Positions 33,473 through 44,040 of a DNA stretch of 64,000 nt are shown one piece after another. The notes under the pieces are model-generated. The model did no database searches and was not told the origin of the DNA. It saw only the letters and a list, made by a program, of their open reading frames with translations. The position numbers and the translations under genes were made by a program. The DNA is from Magnetospirillum sp. XM-1 (GTDB taxonomy: Bacteria; Pseudomonadota; Alphaproteobacteria; Rhodospirillales; Magnetospirillaceae). The stretch lies in contig NZ_LN997848.1 of NCBI RefSeq assembly GCF_001511835.1, forward strand, positions 1,736,001 to 1,800,000. Reading direction: 5' to 3'. How positions within the stretch are numbered: the first letter of the stretch is position 1; the number at the start of each line of letters is the position of its first letter.

Positions 33473-33488
33473 TGTGAGCCAGTTCACA
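33473..33488 (+). promoter_or_regulatory. Perfect CRP-type palindrome upstream of a small Cys-rich gene
   Basis: TGTGA-GCCAGT-TCACA is an exact match to the CRP consensus TGTGA-N6-TCACA. It lies five bases past the hemerythrin-fusion stop and 120 bases before the start of the Cys-rich gene. In alphaproteobacteria such sites can serve CRP or related cAMP-independent regulators. A second TGTGA occurs at 33541. Confidence 0.55.
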
Positions 33489-33608
33489 GAAGAATGCGCG
33501 GCGCAAAGGTATAAGGCGGTGAAATTGCGCTCGTTTAGGGTGTGAACCTGATTGAGCCGGGCCAACGGTTCGGGTAAATCATCGGGCGTCACTGGGGGAA
33601 CTACGTAG

Positions 33609-33800
33609 ATGCTTGCCACCACGGCCCTTCCGGATCGGCCCTACATCGCCATCCGCTGCAACGCCTGCCGCTACTTCGCGCTGGATCGTTGCTGCAACAC
33701 GTCCGCTCGGCTGGACGGACACGAGGATCGCGACGGCGAGTGCCCCCATTTCCGCTTCGGGCTGTCCAGCGGCCCGGCGCCCGAGTGGCAGCTGCGCTAG
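33609..33800 (+). CDS. Small cysteine-rich protein (63 aa)
   Basis: A 63-residue soluble protein with six cysteines: CNAC near residue 17, CC near 28 and CPHF near 45, plus a His in the same part. The pairs could hold zinc or a small Fe-S site. GGGGGAACT precedes the ATG. No export signal and no known family. It stands alone between the hemerythrin-fusion gene and a GC-rich inverted repeat, behind a CRP-type palindrome. Confidence 0.65.
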   Translation: MLATTALPDRPYIAIRCNACRYFALDRCCNTSARLDGHEDRDGECPHFRFGLSSGPAPEWQLR

Positions 33801-33811
33801 GGCGCAGACGG

Positions 33812-33881
33812 ACTTGCGGCCGGGACGGCCGCGCTCCAGGAAAATCTGCGGATCACGGAGCGCGGGCATCTTGCCCGCTCT
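33812..33881. repeat. GC-rich intergenic inverted repeat, copy 3 (diverged)
   Basis: GCGGCCGGGACGGCCGCGCT (33816-33835) on the left pairs partly with GGAGCGCGGGCATCTTGCCC (about 33858-33877) on the right. It clearly belongs with the copies at 22.5 and 43.15 kb, although its arms have diverged. It lies between convergent gene ends. Confidence 0.6.
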
Positions 33882-33893
33882 CCTTGGATGGCT

Positions 33894-34334
33894 TCAGCGT
33901 CCGGCCATCACGTAGTCGCGTAAGGATTCCGCTTCCATCTTGGTTTCGTCCAGGCGGGACTTAACCACGTCGCCGATGGTGACCATGCCGGCCACGTCGC
34001 CGTTGGCGTCGACCACCGGCAGGTGGCGGATGCGCTTGGCGGTCATGATCTCCATCAGGCGTTCGACGGTGTCGTCCTCGTGGCAGACGAAGACCTCGGC
34101 GGTCATCAGGTCACGCACCTTGGCGGTGATGCAGACGTCCACCGCGTCGGCCAGCCCGCGCACGATGTCGCGCTCGGACAGGATGCCGGCCACCCGGTCG
34201 CCGTTCATGACCAGCACCGCGCCGATCTTGTGCTGGGCCAGCAGGCGGGCGGCGTCGCCCACGCTGGCGTCGGGAGTGACCGAAATGATGCCCGCGCCGC
34301 GGGCCTTGGTCTTCAGGATGGTCTTGACGATCAT
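33894..34334 (-). CDS. CBS-domain pair protein
   Basis: A 146-residue protein composed of two CBS domains: ISVTPDASVGDAARLLAQHKIGAVLV with LSERDIVRGL, and VFVCHEDDTVERLMEIMTAKRIRHLPVV with VTIGDVVKSRL. Stand-alone CBS pairs sense adenine nucleotides and regulate partners by contact. ATG 34334 lies behind GGGAGG; a GTG two codons earlier abuts the ribosome binding site. Single-gene unit convergent with the small Cys-rich gene. Confidence 0.9.
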   Translation of the reverse strand: MIVKTILKTKARGAGIISVTPDASVGDAARLLAQHKIGAVLVMNGDRVAGILSERDIVRGLADAVDVCITAKVRDLMTAEVFVCHEDDTVERLMEIMTAKRIRHLPVVDANGDVAGMVTIGDVVKSRLDETKMEAESLRDYVMAGR

Positions 34335-34420
34335 GGGCACCCTCCCTCGATGTCCGGGTCTCAGGTCTCTTCCTTCAAGACTTTGGGGCGAGACCGGACC
34401 GCTTCAAGGGTGAAGGACCG

Positions 34421-35386
34421 TCAGTATAGGAGTTTCACCGCCTGGGTCCGGTCGGCGGGCGACAGGGTCTGGTTGCCCAGCAGGTAGTGCAGCGCGGTGC
34501 GGCCGCGGGCGTCGGCCCGGTGGGGGTCGGCGCCGGCTTCCATGGCCTTGGCGATGTCGGCCAGGCTGCCCTTGGCGGCGGCGGTCATCAGCGGGGTCTT
34601 GAGATCGCGGGGCAGCGGACCGTGGCCGTTGGCGGCCGAGGTGAGCGCGGCGGCCGGGTCGCGGGCGATGCGCTCCAGGTGGTTGAAGTCGGCTTCGCGG
34701 CCCTTGGCCGTCGGGCAATCGGTCAGCGGGCCGCCCACCAGCGGTCCCAGGCGCCGGGCGGCCTCTTCCAGCAAGGGGCGGTGGCTGGCGACGATGCGGC
34801 AGGGAAAGCGCAGGTTCATGCCGTCGAACACCGAAGGCTCGGGCTCGGTCTTGCGCGCCACCAGATCGTAGCCCTTGGTGGACGGCATGGTCTCGGCCAG
34901 CAGCACCGCCTCGACCTTGCGCAAGCTGAGCGCGTAGCGGACGAAGACGTAGGTGTCGGCCTTGACGCCCTTGCCCTGGGGGGCGTCGGGCAGCAATTCG
35001 AAATAGCTGATCAGCCATTCCTCCTTGTCGGCCAGCAGGGGGTCGGCCTCCACCTGCTCGTCGGTGGGCACCCGCAGATCGATTTCGGCATCGATGTCGT
35101 CGAGCATGTTGGACGCCTTGACCGTGTTGCCGGCCAGGAACTCGCGAAGCGCGCCGCCGATGGCTTCCAGCTTGTCGGCGTTGGGGTCGGCCGGCAGGGC
35201 CGGCTTGCCCGCGCCGGCGCGGTTCATCTCGGTCTGGATGCGGGCGAAGGTGACAAGGCCGTCGCCCGGCACCGCCGCCAGTTCGTCGCTTCCGCCGGCC
35301 GGCGCGCGGCCCGCCAGGAACCAGGCGCCGGTCCCCGCCGCCAGCAGCAGGGCGCAGGCGGCGGCGACGACGGTGTGCTTCGACAT
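34421..35386 (-). CDS. Membrane-anchored ankyrin-repeat protein
   Basis: A 321-residue protein with an N-terminal signal/anchor (VVAAACALLLAAGTGAWFLAG), a long middle part of no known family, and ankyrin-repeat-like units at the C-terminus (LKTPLMTAAAKGSLADIAKAMEAGADPHRADARGRTALHYLL, cut here to the core TPLMTAAAKGSLADI and GRTALHYLLG). It is probably held in the inner membrane facing the periplasm. It starts 13 bases after the ettA stop, so the two are likely one transcript. Confidence 0.8.
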   Translation of the reverse strand: MSKHTVVAAACALLLAAGTGAWFLAGRAPAGGSDELAAVPGDGLVTFARIQTEMNRAGAGKPALPADPNADKLEAIGGALREFLAGNTVKASNMLDDIDAEIDLRVPTDEQVEADPLLADKEEWLISYFELLPDAPQGKGVKADTYVFVRYALSLRKVEAVLLAETMPSTKGYDLVARKTEPEPSVFDGMNLRFPCRIVASHRPLLEEAARRLGPLVGGPLTDCPTAKGREADFNHLERIARDPAAALTSAANGHGPLPRDLKTPLMTAAAKGSLADIAKAMEAGADPHRADARGRTALHYLLGNQTLSPADRTQAVKLLY

Positions 35387-35399
35387 GCCGGGCAGCCCC

Positions 35400-37079
<1,680 letters not shown>

Positions 37080-37156
37080 AGGGGGCTCTCCGCTTGGGCG
37101 TGATCGATTTGGGAGACTGAGTAGACGGGCGGGGCCGCCCCGTCAAGGATTGCGGA

Positions 37157-37558
37157 TCAGCGCGAGACGATCAGGTGCGAGACCCCAGGCAGTTCGGCCA
37201 GCAATTCATCGGCCAGCAGGCGCGACCATGACCGGCCTTGGGCATCGGTGAACGAGGATTCCAGCGCCGCGTCGCAGCGCATCTGCCAGTCGTCCATGGG
37301 AAACATGGCGACCCATTCGATGCCGTCGTCGAAGGTCAGCACCGGGAACAGCACGTCGCGGGTCATGCGCCACGGCGTTCCGGCATCCAGGCAGCGGCCG
37401 CTGTTCTGCAGCAGGCAGCGCGGACCGTCGGCGCCATAGGTCAGCACCGCGTGGCGACCATGGCCGGTCTCGCCGCAGATGGCCTGGGTGAAGCGCCGGA
37501 AGGTGGATTCCGCCTCCGGGTCGTTCAGGCTGATGCGGAAGATTTCGGTCTTGGCCAT
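37157..37558 (-). CDS. Conserved protein of unknown function (133 aa)
   Basis: A 133-residue protein (MAKTEIFRISLNDPEAEST) with many Trp and Cys and no membrane part. The segments DGIEWVAMFPMDDW and RSWSRLLADELLAELPG are distinctive, but I cannot assign a family. ATG 37558 with GGAGAGC upstream is used in place of the longer frame. It is divergent from RNase R across a gap with two strong hairpins. Confidence 0.7.
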   Translation of the reverse strand: MAKTEIFRISLNDPEAESTFRRFTQAICGETGHGRHAVLTYGADGPRCLLQNSGRCLDAGTPWRMTRDVLFPVLTFDDGIEWVAMFPMDDWQMRCDAALESSFTDAQGRSWSRLLADELLAELPGVSHLIVSR

Positions 37559-37573
37559 GGGGTGCTCTCCTTG

Positions 37574-37631
37574 CCCCGCCATCAGAGCATGGCGGGGGGC
37601 CAAGCCCCCTTGATGCCCGTCAAGGGGGCTT
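37574..37631. promoter_or_regulatory. Two adjacent strong hairpins between divergent genes
   Basis: First hairpin: CCCCGCCAT / ATGGCGGGG (37574-37582, 37589-37597), loop six bases. Second: AAGCCCCCTTGA / TCAAGGGGGCTT (37602-37613, 37620-37631), loop six bases, 12 perfect pairs. They sit 40-95 bases before the rnr start and also upstream of the 133-aa gene. A control role in the rnr leader, or simple insulation of the divergent promoters, is possible. Confidence 0.6.
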
Positions 37632-37669
37632 CCCTTGCCCCCGGACCCGGCGGCCTATAGGCTGGGGGC

Positions 37670-39922
37670 ATGAAAAAGCCGACGCACAAGCCCAAGAAGA
37701 TCGTCCCCATTCCGTCCAAGCAGGAAATCCTCGATTTCATCCGGGCCCAGCCCGGGCGGGTGGGAAAGCGCGAGCTGGCGCGGGCCTTCAACCTCAAGGG
37801 TACCGACAAGATCGACTTGAAGGCCATCTTGAAGGAGTTGGAGCGCGAAGGCGCCGTCGAGCGCGGCCAGAAGCGGCGCTTCGCCCATCCCGGCGCGCTG
37901 CCCGACGTGGGCGTGGTCGAGATCATCGGCACCGATTCCGACGGCGAATTGCTGGCGCGGCCCCTGAACTACGAGGGCGACGGCCGGCCGCCGCGCATCT
38001 TCATGGCACCTTTCCGTCCCGGCGAGGCGGCGGTGGGCGTGGGCGACCGGGTGCTGGCCAAGCTGAAGCGGGTCAGGGGCGAGGACGTCTACGAGGCGCG
38101 GCCGATCCGCGTCATCGGCGAGGCCAGGGCCCGCGTGCTGGGCGTGTTCGAGCCCAACCCCGACGGCTCGGGCCGGCTGCGGCCCACGTCCCGCAAGGAA
38201 AAGGCCGAGTACATCGTGCCGAGGGGCGAAACCTCTGACGCCAAGGCCGGCGAGTTGGTGCTGGCCGACATCATGCCCGGCCGGCTCTACGGCGTGCGCA
38301 CGGCGTCGGTGAAGGAGCGCATGGGCCTGTTGGGCGCGCCGCGCTCGGTCAGCCTGGTGGCCATCCACGCCAACGACATTCCCTTCGAATTCCCCGAGGC
38401 CGCGCTTCGCCAAGCGGCGCAGGAAGGCCCGGCGCCTTTGGGGGATCGCACCGATTTGCGTTCCATCCCCCTGGTCACCATTGACGGCGAGGATGCCCGC
38501 GACTTCGACGACGCGGTGTTCGCCGAGCCCGATTCCGACCCCAAGAATCCCGGCGGCTGGCACTGCATCGTCGCCATCGCCGACGTGTCGTGGTACGTGC
38601 GCCCCGGCGACGCGCTCGACAAGGAAGCCTTCAAGCGCGGCAACTCGGTCTATTTCCCCGACCGGGTGGTGCCCATGCTGCCCGAGGAGCTGTCCAACGG
38701 CTGGTGCTCCTTGAAGCCCGACGAGGACCGTCCCTGCATGGCGGTGCATTTCTGGCTGGACGCCCTGGGCAACAAGCTGCGGCATCGTTTTGTCCGCGCA
38801 ATGATGCGTTCGGTGGCGCGGCTGACCTATACCCAGGTGCAGGCGGCCAAGGACGGGCGGCCCGACGACAAGACCGGGCCGTTGCTCTCTCCCGTGATCG
38901 AGCCGCTGTACGGCGCCTGGGCGGCCTTGTTCCGCGAGCGCAAGGAGCGCGGCGTCCTGGAGCTCGACATCCCCGAGCGCAAGGTGACCATCACGCCGGA
39001 GGGCAAGGTGGAATCCATCACCGAGCGCGAACGCTTCGACAGCCACCGGCTGATCGAGGACTTCATGATCATGGCCAATGTCTGCGCCGCCGAGACCCTG
39101 GAGAAGGTCCACAAACCCTGCATGTACCGCATCCACGACCTGCCCAGCCAGGAGAAGCTGGAGGGGTTGCGGGAGTTCCTGTCGTCGCTGGATTTGAAGC
39201 TGGCCAAGGGCCAGGTGCTGCGCCCCGCCCATTTCAACCGCATCCTGGAGGCGGTGGCCGACACCGCCAATTCCCATCTGGTGAGCGAGGTGATCCTGCG
39301 CTCCCAGGCCCAGGCCCAGTATTCCCCTGAGAATATCGGCCATTTCGGCCTGGGGCTGGCGCGCTATGCCCACTTCACCTCGCCCATCCGTCGCTATGCC
39401 GACCTGCTGGTCCACCGGGCGCTCATCGCCGGCCTGCATCTGGGCGAAGGCGCGCTGGCTGCGGATGCAGTCGCACACTTCGCCGAGTGGGGCGAGCACA
39501 TTTCGATCACGGAACGGCGCGCCGCGGTGGCCGAGCGCGAGGCCGTGGACCGCTACGTCACCGCCTTCCTGTCGGACCGGGTGGGGGCGAGTTTCGCGGG
39601 CAAGGTGTCGGGCGTCACCCGTTTCGGCCTGTTCGTCACCCTGGATCAGACCGGGGCCGACGGGCTGGTGCCCATCTCGACGCTGCCCGAGGATTTCTAC
39701 GTCCATGACGAGGTCCATCATTGCCTGGTGGGCAAGCGCACCCGCAAGACCTTCCAGCTGGGCCAGAAGCTGGAGGTGGAACTGGCCGAGGCCAACACCC
39801 TGACCGGCTCCATGGTGTTCCGCTTAGGGGGAGACGAGCGCCCGGCCCGCTCCCCCCGGCCGCCGCGTCCCGGATCCAAGCCGTTCCGCCCCGGCGGCGG
39901 AGGACGCAAAGGACGGCGATGA
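37670..39922 (+). CDS. rnr: Ribonuclease R
   Basis: A 750-residue exoribonuclease with an N-terminal winged helix (residues ~15-75), cold-shock-like domains, the RNB catalytic domain with the metal-binding aspartates in TIDGEDARDFDDAVF, and HFTSPIRRYADLLVHR near the end of the domain. A C-terminal S1 domain follows (SFAGKVSGVTRFGLFVTL), then a basic Pro/Arg/Gly tail. It degrades structured RNA 3'-5'. It overlaps the next gene by four bases (ATGA). Confidence 0.95.
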   Translation: MKKPTHKPKKIVPIPSKQEILDFIRAQPGRVGKRELARAFNLKGTDKIDLKAILKELEREGAVERGQKRRFAHPGALPDVGVVEIIGTDSDGELLARPLNYEGDGRPPRIFMAPFRPGEAAVGVGDRVLAKLKRVRGEDVYEARPIRVIGEARARVLGVFEPNPDGSGRLRPTSRKEKAEYIVPRGETSDAKAGELVLADIMPGRLYGVRTASVKERMGLLGAPRSVSLVAIHANDIPFEFPEAALRQAAQEGPAPLGDRTDLRSIPLVTIDGEDARDFDDAVFAEPDSDPKNPGGWHCIVAIADVSWYVRPGDALDKEAFKRGNSVYFPDRVVPMLPEELSNGWCSLKPDEDRPCMAVHFWLDALGNKLRHRFVRAMMRSVARLTYTQVQAAKDGRPDDKTGPLLSPVIEPLYGAWAALFRERKERGVLELDIPERKVTITPEGKVESITERERFDSHRLIEDFMIMANVCAAETLEKVHKPCMYRIHDLPSQEKLEGLREFLSSLDLKLAKGQVLRPAHFNRILEAVADTANSHLVSEVILRSQAQAQYSPENIGHFGLGLARYAHFTSPIRRYADLLVHRALIAGLHLGEGALAADAVAHFAEWGEHISITERRAAVAEREAVDRYVTAFLSDRVGASFAGKVSGVTRFGLFVTLDQTGADGLVPISTLPEDFYVHDEVHHCLVGKRTRKTFQLGQKLEVELAEANTLTGSMVFRLGGDERPARSPRPPRPGSKPFRPGGGGRKGRR

Positions 39923-40686
39923 GCGTCGTCACCGTCGCCGACCCCGCCCTAATCGCCTGCACGGTGTGCGGCGCGCCGTCGCCGCTGATGGGCGTGGTGG
40001 ACTTCCACAAGAGCTGCCTGGAGCGCGATGGCCAGCGCCTGGGCCTGCGGGGCGTTCCGGTCTATTACCGCCGCTGTTCCCGCTGCGGCCTGGTCTTCGC
40101 CGACACCATGCTGCGCTGGAGCGACGAGGACTTCGCCCAGCGCATCTACAACGCCGATTACGCCGTCGTCGATCCCGAATACGCCGAAATCCGCCCGGTA
40201 GGCAACGCACGCTGGCTGCGCGAATTGCTGGGGGAGGGGGCGGCCGGACTCTCGGTGATCGATTACGGCGGCGGCAACGGGCGCTTCGCCGCCGAATTGC
40301 GGGCGGCGGGCATGCGGGCCGCCACCGTCGATCCCCATACGTCTCATCCCGCCCCCGACTTCGACACCGCCGATCTGGTCACCGCCTTCGAGGTGTTCGA
40401 GCACGCCGTGCGGCCCCAGCGGGTGCTGGACGAGGCGCTGGCGCTGATGCGGCCGGACGGCGCGCTGGTCTTTTCCACCCTTCTGCAATCGGCCGGATTC
40501 GACGCCCAGGGGCTGGACTGGTGGTACGTGGCGCCGCGCAACGGTCACGTTTCCATCCATTCCCGGACCTCCCTGACCGAGTTGCTGCGCTCGCGCGGGC
40601 TGCGCCTCGCCTCCTTCTCCGACGGGCTGCACATGGCGTTCCGCCGCCCTCCCTCCTTTCTCCGCCATCGCCTGAAGGGCGGGTGA
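39919..40686 (+). CDS. Zinc-ribbon class I SAM methyltransferase
   Basis: A 255-residue protein opening with a zinc-ribbon-like pair (CTVCGAP near residue 14 and CSRCGLVF near 55), then a SAM-binding domain with the glycine-rich motif VIDYGGGNGRFAAEL, the acidic residue at ATVDPH, and an FEVFEHA segment. This is the Methyltransf_23-type arrangement common in sugar and small-molecule methylation. ATG 39919 overlaps the rnr stop. The substrate cannot be read from the sequence. Confidence 0.85.
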   Translation: MSVVTVADPALIACTVCGAPSPLMGVVDFHKSCLERDGQRLGLRGVPVYYRRCSRCGLVFADTMLRWSDEDFAQRIYNADYAVVDPEYAEIRPVGNARWLRELLGEGAAGLSVIDYGGGNGRFAAELRAAGMRAATVDPHTSHPAPDFDTADLVTAFEVFEHAVRPQRVLDEALALMRPDGALVFSTLLQSAGFDAQGLDWWYVAPRNGHVSIHSRTSLTELLRSRGLRLASFSDGLHMAFRRPPSFLRHRLKGG

Positions 40687-40732
40687 TGAAACTGCTGTAC
40701 CGGCGGGCGGGGCCTTGCGCATAATCGCCGCC

Positions 40733-42307
40733 ATGAGCCGTTCCAAGACCATGGGAGCCGGGTTCGCCCTGGCCGCTTCGCTGCTGTCGCCGCCTGCCGC
40801 CGCCGGCTGGGTGGCGGGCGAGGCGGAGCGCACCATCGCCTTCGGCTTCGACGCCATCGTCGAGCGCCACCTGCAGCCGGTGACCGCCCAGACCATCGCG
40901 CTGGACGGATTGCGCGGCCTGGCCGAGATCGATCCGCAGTTGGCCGTCACCCTGGACCAGGGCCGCCTGCGCCTCGCCACGCCCGAGACCGTGCTTGCCG
41001 ATTATCCGGCAGCGCCCCCCGACGACGCGGTGGGCTGGGCGCGCATCACCGTCAACGCCGCCCTGGAGGCCAGCCAAGCGTCGGAGCGCCTGCGCGACGC
41101 CGATACCGAACGCCTGTACCAGGCGGTGTTCGAGGGCGCGCTGGGCAAGGCCGACCTGTTCTCCCGCTATGCCGGGGCCAGGGAGGCGAAGGAGCACCGC
41201 TCCAACCGCTCGGGTTTCGGCGGCATCGGCATCCGCTTCGACATCATCGACGGCGAGGTCCGCATCGTCGAGGTGGTCGAGGACGGCCCCGCCGCCAAGC
41301 TGGGCTTAAAATCCGGCGACGTCATCTCCGCCATCGACGGCGAGACGGTCACGGGGCTGGATCGCTCGGACATTTCCGCCAAGCTGCGCGGCGCGGTCGC
41401 CACCGAGGTGATGCTGGCGCTGCGCCGGGGCGGCCAGATGCTGCAGTTCAGCCTGCGCCGCTCGCTGATCGTGCCCCAGACGGTGACCAGCTCCGTCAAC
41501 GGCGGCATCGCCCATTTCAAGATCAGCAGCTTCAACCAGCGCACCGCCTATGGCCTGGAGAACCAGCTGAAGGATATCCGCACCCGGCTGGGCGCCGGCC
41601 TGCAGGGCGTGGTGCTGGACCTGCGCGGCAATCCCGGCGGATTGCTGGACAAGGCGGTGGCGGTGGTCGACCTGTTCGTGGCCGAGGGCACCATCATCTC
41701 GACCCGCGGCCGCCATCCGGCGGCGGCCAATGCCTTCGAGGCCAAGCCCGGCGACATCGGCGAGGATCTGCCCCTGGTGGTGCTGGTGGACGGGCGCTCG
41801 GCCTCGGCCGCCGAGATCGTCGCCTCGGCGCTGCAAGATGCCGGGCGTGCCGTGGTGATCGGCTCCAATTCCTACGGCAAGGGCACCGTCCAGACGGTGG
41901 TGCGCCTGCCCAATGACGGGGAGATCACCCTGACCTGGTCGCGTTTCCACGCGCCGTCGGGTTATGCCCTGCACGGGCTGGGCGTGCTGCCCGCTTTGTG
42001 TACGGTCGGAGCCACCCAGTCGGCGGCCCAGATGGTCGAGGGAATCGGGCGCGGCATCCTGCCGGGCAAGCCGGCCGAGACCCTGGCGGTGTGGCGCGGT
42101 ACCGGCATCGGCGACACCGAGTTGCGCCATCGCCTGCGCGACACCTGCGCCCCGGCCAAATTGAGCGACAGCAAGCTGGAGATGGATCTGGCCGACCGAT
42201 TGCTCGCCAACCGCGCCGCCTATGCCCGCGCCCTGGCCGCCTCGGCCCCCACGCGGGGGCTGGAGGCGCTGCAGACCCGGCCGTCGCCGGAAACCGGATC
42301 ACACTGA
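40733..42307 (+). CDS. S41-family carboxy-terminal processing protease with PDZ domain
   Basis: A 524-residue protease with an N-terminal signal peptide (FALAASLLSPPAAAG), a PDZ domain (about residues 150-235, GFGGIGIRFDIIDGEV... core GGIGIRFDIID) and the S41 catalytic region. The nucleophile Ser is in DGRSASAAEIVASAL and the general-base Lys in SNSYGKGTVQT. The C-terminal ~120 residues are extra and of unknown fold. Acts in the periplasm on protein C-termini. The frame extends to a TTG at 40715, but ATG 40733 fits the signal peptide. Confidence 0.9.
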   Translation: MSRSKTMGAGFALAASLLSPPAAAGWVAGEAERTIAFGFDAIVERHLQPVTAQTIALDGLRGLAEIDPQLAVTLDQGRLRLATPETVLADYPAAPPDDAVGWARITVNAALEASQASERLRDADTERLYQAVFEGALGKADLFSRYAGAREAKEHRSNRSGFGGIGIRFDIIDGEVRIVEVVEDGPAAKLGLKSGDVISAIDGETVTGLDRSDISAKLRGAVATEVMLALRRGGQMLQFSLRRSLIVPQTVTSSVNGGIAHFKISSFNQRTAYGLENQLKDIRTRLGAGLQGVVLDLRGNPGGLLDKAVAVVDLFVAEGTIISTRGRHPAAANAFEAKPGDIGEDLPLVVLVDGRSASAAEIVASALQDAGRAVVIGSNSYGKGTVQTVVRLPNDGEITLTWSRFHAPSGYALHGLGVLPALCTVGATQSAAQMVEGIGRGILPGKPAETLAVWRGTGIGDTELRHRLRDTCAPAKLSDSKLEMDLADRLLANRAAYARALAASAPTRGLEALQTRPSPETGSH

Positions 42308-42309
42308 TC

Positions 42310-43140
42310 ATGATGCTTTCCGACTGGATCGGGCGGAGCGAGACGGTCGAGGACGTGGCGGCCTTGGCGCCGCTTCTCGGGCTGGCCGCCACCTTGGACC
42401 ATACCGAGCCGCCGTGGCGGGCGGGCGAGGTGCCGCCCTTGGGCCACTGGCTCTATTTCCTGCCGCGCGCGCTGGAACGCGACATCGCCGCCGACGGCCA
42501 TCCGCACAAGGGCGGCTTCCTGCCGCCGGTGGAACTGCCCCGGCGCATGTGGGCCGGCGGCGAGTTCTCCTTCGCCGCGCCCATTCCGGTGGGGGTGGCC
42601 ATCACCCGGCGCTCGACCATCGCCGACGTCACCGAGAAGACCGGGCGCACCGGCCCCATGGTGTTCGTGCGCGTCGAGCACGAGATTTCGACGCCTGCCG
42701 GACCGGCGCTCTCGGAGGTCCATCACATCGTCTACCGCGAGCCGCCCCGGCCGGGCGAGGCCCCGCCTGCGGCCGAGCCGGCGCCCGAGGGCGCGGTGTG
42801 GCGGCGGCGCGTCCAGCCGGACATCGTGCTGCTGTTCCGTTATTCGGCGCTGACCTTCAACGGCCACCGCATCCATTACGACCGCGAGTATTGCCGCGAG
42901 GTGGAGGGTTATCCCGGCCTGATCGTCCACGGGCCGCTGACCGCCACCCTGCTGATGGATCTGTTCCTGCGCCACAATCCGGGCGCCAGGGTGACCGGCT
43001 TTAAGTTCCGGGCCAAGCGCCCGCTGTTCGACATCCATCCGCTGGAGGTGTGCGGACGCCCCGTTCCCGGCGGAGCGGAACTGTGGGCGGTGGACCACCA
43101 GGGCAACCTGGCCATGAGCGCCGAGTTGGAGGCCGTTTGA
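42310..43140 (+). CDS. FAS1-like/MaoC dehydratase (mesaconyl-C4-CoA hydratase-like)
   Basis: A 276-residue hot-dog-fold dehydratase. The N-terminal half is FAS1-like (LGHWLYFLPRA...DGHPHKGGFLPPVELPRRMWAGGEF, cut to its motifs HWLYFLP and GGFLPPV). The C-terminal half is MaoC-like, with FNGHRIHYDREYCREVEGYP, core NGHRIHYD, holding the catalytic Asn/His pair, and LIVHGPLTATLLMDLF. Relatives hydrate mesaconyl-C4-CoA or 3-methylfumaryl-CoA; the real substrate here is unknown. It follows the protease by two bases but has no functional link visible. Confidence 0.85.
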   Translation: MMLSDWIGRSETVEDVAALAPLLGLAATLDHTEPPWRAGEVPPLGHWLYFLPRALERDIAADGHPHKGGFLPPVELPRRMWAGGEFSFAAPIPVGVAITRRSTIADVTEKTGRTGPMVFVRVEHEISTPAGPALSEVHHIVYREPPRPGEAPPAAEPAPEGAVWRRRVQPDIVLLFRYSALTFNGHRIHYDREYCREVEGYPGLIVHGPLTATLLMDLFLRHNPGARVTGFKFRAKRPLFDIHPLEVCGRPVPGGAELWAVDHQGNLAMSAELEAV

Positions 43141-43144
43141 GGCC

Positions 43145-43226
43145 ATGCGGGCGGGACGCCCGCGCTCCAAGGGTGCGGAGCGCGGGCGTCCCGCCCGTCG
43201 ACTTATAGTTTGGAGCGCGGGCGTTC
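43145..43226. repeat. GC-rich intergenic inverted repeat, copy 2
   Basis: GCGGGCGGGACGCCCGCGCT (43148-43167) pairs with AGCGCGGGCGTCCCGCCCG (about 43179-43198), with a short loop containing AAGGGTGCGG. A third partial arm (GGAGCGCGGGCGTTCCA) follows at 43212. Same family as the copies at 22.5 and 33.8 kb; it lies between two convergent gene ends. Confidence 0.75.
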
Positions 43227-43230
43227 CACC

Positions 43231-43983
43231 TCAGCCGATGGTGTAGCCGCCGTCGACGACGATTTCCTGGCCCCAGATGTTCTTGGCCTGATCCGAGCAA
43301 AGGAAGGCGGCGGTGGCGGCGATGTCGCCGGGCTCGCCGAAGGCGCCGGGCATCAGGCGTGCGGTCACCTGGGTGGCCACCGCCTGCAGCACGTCGGCCG
43401 GCAGGCCGATGCTGCCCCAGATGGGGGTGCCGATGGGACCCGGCGCCACCGAGTTCACCCGGATGCCCTTGGGCGCCAGTTCGGCGGCCAGGGTCTGGGA
43501 GAACGACTTCAGCGCCGCCTTGCTGGCGCTGTAGATGGCGAGGCCCGGGAAGCCCACCTGGGTCAGGAAGGTGGTGACGAACAGCACCGAGCCGCCCTTG
43601 CGGATATGGGGCAGGAAGCCGCGCACCGTCTGCACCGCGCCGGTGAAGTTGACGCCGAACTGATGCTCGATGGCCGCCGCGTCGCTCTGCTCGAAGGGCA
43701 CCACCTTGGCGATGCCGGCATTGGGCACCACGATGTCGACGCCGCCGAAGCGCTTCACCGTCTCGGCCACCAGACGGTCCAGGTCGGCGGCGCTGGTGAC
43801 GTCGCCGGTCACCACCAGCACGGATTCCTCGCGGCCCTTGGCGATCTCGGCCAGGGCGGCGGCGTTGCGGGCGAAGACGGCGACCTTGGCGCCATCGGCC
43901 AGGAAGCGCTCGGCGATGGAGCGGCCGATGCCGCTGCTGGCGCCGGTGACGACGGCGATCTTGCCGGCAAGGGAACTGGTCAT
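43231..43983 (-). CDS. SDR-family oxidoreductase
   Basis: A 250-residue classical short-chain dehydrogenase: nucleotide motif VVTGASSGIGRSIAE, NAGIA near residue 82, active-site YSASK near 153, PGPIGTP and the ending EIVVDGGYTIG. The residue 13 before the catalytic Tyr, normally Ser, reads as Thr in the VTTFL stretch, which is unusual. ATG 43983 has AAGGA upstream; the longer frame is not needed. Substrate unknown. Confidence 0.9.
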   Translation of the reverse strand: MTSSLAGKIAVVTGASSGIGRSIAERFLADGAKVAVFARNAAALAEIAKGREESVLVVTGDVTSAADLDRLVAETVKRFGGVDIVVPNAGIAKVVPFEQSDAAAIEHQFGVNFTGAVQTVRGFLPHIRKGGSVLFVTTFLTQVGFPGLAIYSASKAALKSFSQTLAAELAPKGIRVNSVAPGPIGTPIWGSIGLPADVLQAVATQVTARLMPGAFGEPGDIAATAAFLCSDQAKNIWGQEIVVDGGYTIG

Positions 43984-44040
43984 GGGCTTATCCTTTTTGG
44001 GAGAAGAGGCATCCAAAAAGTCATAGCCATTCCGCCCCGA

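Noticed and set aside
34338..34340. GTG start for the CBS protein at 34340
   Set aside because: The codon abuts GGGAGG with no spacing; ATG 34334 fits better.
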